Below the pieces are notes generated by a model, which made no database searches, was not told the origin of the DNA, and was given only the letters and a program-made list of their open reading frames with translations. From NCBI RefSeq assembly GCF_024166365.1, contig NC_064825.1, positions 105,352,480-105,416,479 on the forward strand: DNA of 64,000 nt, written 5' to 3'. This document shows positions 61,027-64,000 of this stretch, one piece after another. The position numbers were made by a program, and so were the translations under genes. Numbering within the stretch: the stretch's first letter is position 1; every line of letters begins with the position of its first letter. The DNA comes from Elephas maximus indicus (lineage: Eukaryota; Chordata; Mammalia; Proboscidea; Elephantidae).

Positions 61027-62130
61027 ATACGTATAGACAAATCTATCGTCACTCTGCCCCTTTTATGTTTAGGGTTCTGGTGCTGTGTTGAAATTTACTT
61101 TTTATTTAGCTGAGCACAAATAAAGTTGGATAACTACTTTTTTTTTTTAAAGTGTATATCAAAATATGAACGACAATTTCCTGAAGAAAGAAGTCAAGAT
61201 ATAGGAATTCCACTATAATATTAATCCTTATAGGTCAGGCTTTGGTAGTCTCATATCTGGGCAATAATATTTGCCATCGGTCATTATCAGATGACTGAGT
61301 AGGTTGTGTTGTAAAGAGAGAGAGAATGGAAGTTAGCAGTAAAGACTGTAGACAAGCTAGCATAGATTAAAGACTTTGATATTATGTTTTCTCCATTTCT
61401 GTAGAAGCCCAAGAAGAAATGTAGAAGGAGTAGTTCAGGCATTCTGACCAAGTCTTTACGTGAAACATAAGATCCCTAAAAAAAAAAAAAAATTACTGGA
61501 AAGGAGCTATTCAACCTATCCTTACACAAATTCAGGGAGATGATACCTGCAATTAATCAAATTGTTTAATCCATTTCAGACATCCTTTTATTCAGCATAA
61601 AATGAATCATTTATTTGGCTAAAAATTTCCTTTTTTCAGTTCAAATCCACTAGATGTGATTAAAGAGGCCCATATGCAAATTAAATCAGTCTTTTGATGC
61701 TGTAATATGTAACTGTGGTATGGAAGGAAGATGAGTTAATTAGATGCCACGAATGTATCTTCTGATTAGAGAAAATCTACTGAACCTGGTACCTGCCAAA
61801 CATTGTTTGGACATTAATAATTGTACACGCTTTTATGCCATTCTGCTTTTCATAAGAAACAATTTGAAAAGAGTGTGGGTTGATTGAGAAAATACTGTGG
61901 AAGAGGAAACCCTAAAAACATTTTCAAAACAATCCCTCCTTATCTACTCCTTCCGCCATCTTACCCTTCCCAAACATATCACAGTGTACCACATAGGAAA
62001 TGCCCCTTGGAAAAGCAGAGGAACTCTTGGGATGTACTGAAATGTTGAAATGTTTTCATAAAATGACTTTGCAATGGCAGCTATATTGCCTATGACATTC
62101 AGTGGCTTTTAGCTTCTACATGTGTAATGA
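61027..62130. repeat. flanking module, distal part, copy C
   Basis: Matches 26180-27350, with a small A-run at about 61480-61492. About 61075-61190 repeats part of the sequence at about 59875-59990 (aaatttactttttatttagc and agcacaaataaagttg), suggesting a local duplication. No gene. Confidence 0.65.
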
Positions 62131-62301
62131 GGAAACCCTAGTAGGTTAGTGGTTAAGTGCTACAGCTGTTAACCAAGAGGTCAGCAGTTCAAAACCACCA
62201 GGTGCTCCTTGGAAACTCTATGGGGCAGTTCTACTCTGTCCTATAGGCTCGCTATGAGTCAGAAATGACTCGACGGCAGTGGATTTGGGTTTTTTTTTAT
62301 G
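62131..62301 (+). repeat. AfroSINE (short), private to unit C
   Basis: ggaaaccctagtaggttagt head to cagaaatgactcgacggcag and T-tail. Not present in unit A or B just before their shared SINE. Confidence 0.93.
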
Positions 62302-62339
62302 TGAACTGAGTAATTAACAGTATCCTTGAGTTGTGTATA

Positions 62340-62487
62340 ACCCGTTGCACTTGAGTTGATTCCAACTCATAGTGACCCTATAGGACAGAGTAGAACTGAC
62401 CCACAGAGTTTCCAAGGAGTGCTTGGTGGATTAGAACTGCTGACTAGCAGCCATAGCTCTTAATCACAAGCCACCAGGGTTTCCTGA
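62340..62487 (-). repeat. AfroSINE, shared by units A, B and C
   Basis: Reversed, from ccgttgcacttgagttgatt to aagccaccagggtttcc. Same site as 27360-27498 and 44993-45142. Confidence 0.9.
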
Positions 62488-63753
62488 GTCTTGTATAGTC
62501 CTTTAAATATAAGGCTGTAACCATGTTTCTAAACCAGCCTCTAGCTTTATTTTAGCCATTAAAAAACTAGAACAGAGCCCGATGAAGTAGGTACACATCA
62601 AGAAAGTGCCCATATTCATGCTCTTTAACTCTTAAGTAATTAATGTATGTATCTTTATAGATCCATTATTAAGTTTCTTACAAGGTGTGAAAAATATATT
62701 CGAGGTGTATACTATTATCTCAATTCATTGTGTTTTGACTGCCATGTGAACATCACTCAAAAAATGTTAATGTGCATTGATTTTATCATGTATCTGTTTT
62801 CCCATCCTATGTCATGGACACAATATAGGTGCTTGTTATAACAGAGATGAAACACTCACCATCACAGAGTGCTCTTAATCTCAGCGTATACGCAATGATT
62901 TAACAAAGCAAGTCACGGATAAAATGATGCCCTGAGGAGAGGGTGGTTTACGAACCAAGGCTAGGGGAATTTGCCCAGGCCTGAGATGGGGTGGGGAGGA
63001 GGGATGAAAGGAAGGAAGGAGCAAGTTAAGAATTATAGCACAAGGATGGGCTTCACCAAGGTCCTTCTTTTTGATCTTTTATATCTAATAATTTGGGTCT
63101 TTATTTCCTCTAAAAAGAGGAAATAGTCATAGTCATAGCTACCTCATGACCACTAATGGCCAATTCTCCTGTCTACAATACTTTCCTCTCCCCCCACTTT
63201 GCATCTCCTTTCATCATTTAGATCAGAACCTATATGTGCCCATTTCAACCAAGTTTTGCTCCTTTTCTTAGCAGATTAAGACATTTTACTTTGGATTAAG
63301 AGCACCTTGCTTTTTCGTTTCACAAAGTTTTATAGTTCATTATGAATTATTTGAAATATGAGCTAATTAAAGTTCACCGTTTACAGTGGATTATAGAATT
63401 CATTACTATAGTACCCACTGGATTGATCTTGAAATACAGAAAGTCAAGAGTATAGTAGATGTTAAATAAACAATCAGTAACTCCTAAAATAATTCAGTTA
63501 ATGCATAAAAAATAAATTAGAACAAATAAAATTTTTATACACTAATAAAGAGACTGGAAACATTTGTAAAATTAGTGAGTGCTATATTTAAATTGAAGAC
63601 ACTTAACAAAGTATAGCATATTTAGGAAAGTACCTAATAAAGGGTACAGAAGAGGATTTGTACAAATACTGATTGTATTAAAGAATTAGAGACCACATTA
63701 TACTCTACTTATAAGATTTGAAGAAAACTCCAACTTCTTACATGTGTAACTAT
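62488..63753. repeat. 3' flank of OR5W, copy C
   Basis: Non-coding. Aligns with 27500-28782 and 45143-46435. Confidence 0.75.
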
Positions 63754-64000
63754 TTAAAACAACATTTTGTTTTTTAGTTTTTCCAGAGCTTCTTTCACAT
63801 CTTTATTTCTTAGGCTGTATACCAGGGGGTTTAACATGGGAATAACAAGGGTATAAAACAACGAGGTCATTTTGTCTTGATCTAGAGAGTAGGCAGAGCT
63901 TGGGCGGAAATACATAAAGAGCATAGTTCCCTGGAACATTGCAACAGCAGTTAAGTGAGAGGTGCAGGTGGAGAAAGCTTTGAACTTTCCCCCAGCAGAG
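63754..64000 (-). CDS. OR5W: olfactory receptor family 5 subfamily W, third copy (partial, runs off window)
   Basis: Only the last 81 codons or so are in the window, open from the right edge to the stop at 63754-63756. They contain [20 protein letters not shown] (TM6), [18 protein letters not shown] and [20 protein letters not shown], and end KNKMLF. The tail is closer to copy A (KNKMWF) than to copy B (QNKKLF). Whether the rest is intact cannot be seen. Confidence 0.9.
   Translation of the reverse strand, partial: SAGGKFKAFSTCTSHLTAVAMFQGTMLFMYFRPSSAYSLDQDKMTSLFYTLVIPMLNPLVYSLRNKDVKEALEKLKNKMLF

Larger units (their letters stand above)
57956..64000. repeat. segmental duplication unit C
   Basis: Begins directly at the L1 edge with sequence like 15826-15880, then jumps to DNA matching about 18050 onward. 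It continues through the RTE empty site (59326-59335), matches 22620-22780 and 24950-28782, and ends in the OR5W 3' part at the window edge. Both RTE insertions of unit A are absent. Confidence 0.75.

Noticed and set aside
1-64000. CRISPR arrays, operons, toxin or phage-defence systems, or another novel multi-gene system
   Set aside because: The DNA is vertebrate, with SINEs, LINEs and intronless OR exons. No regularly spaced short direct repeats or clustered unknown genes are seen. Apparent repetition comes from retroelements, microsatellites and segmental duplication.

Overview
The window is mammalian genomic DNA and almost certainly afrotherian, with an elephant-like genome the best guess. 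The evidence is dozens of AfroSINE copies and several RTE-clade LINEs that share the AfroSINE 3' end, together with L1, MaLR/ERVL-type LTR fossils and MIR-like relics. The only host genes I can support are class II olfactory receptors (ORs), whose coding regions lack introns. No bacterial, viral-defence or other multi-gene system is present.

Layout. 1-7 kb: AT-rich intergenic DNA with SINEs and old LTR-type relics. 7.3-8.2 kb: an OR pseudogene on the plus strand, single-frame with two stops. 8.2-14.2 kb: intergenic DNA with an LTR fossil and three SINEs. 14.26-15.20 kb: an intact OR5-like gene on the minus strand. 15.8-27 kb: duplicated flanking DNA carrying a complete-length RTE LINE and a second RTE with an LTR fossil inside it. 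28.78-29.72 kb: an intact OR5W-type gene (minus). 32-34.4 kb: an RTE relic. 36.6-39 kb: a diverged copy of the flanking module without an OR gene. 39-41.1 kb: a stack of LTR fossils ending inside a truncated OR pseudogene (41.1-41.5 kb, minus). 42.4-44.6 kb: another RTE. 46.44-47.37 kb: a second OR5W-type gene (minus). 49.5-51.8 kb: the paralogue of the 32-34 kb RTE. 53.1-57.96 kb: a 5'-complete but 3'-truncated L1. 57.96-64 kb: a third copy of the flanking module, ending in the 3' part of a third OR5W gene that runs off the window.

The main architecture is a tandem segmental duplication. The unit (OR5-like gene, flanking module, OR5W gene, RTE-bearing flank) recurs, in part, about four times in the same orientation. 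Retroelements shared between copies predate the duplications, and private ones, some with target-site duplications and matching empty sites, postdate them. The locus resembles the mammalian OR5 cluster in which OR5W2 lies, but that assignment rests on remembered family sequences and was not searched. All identities quoted are estimates by eye.
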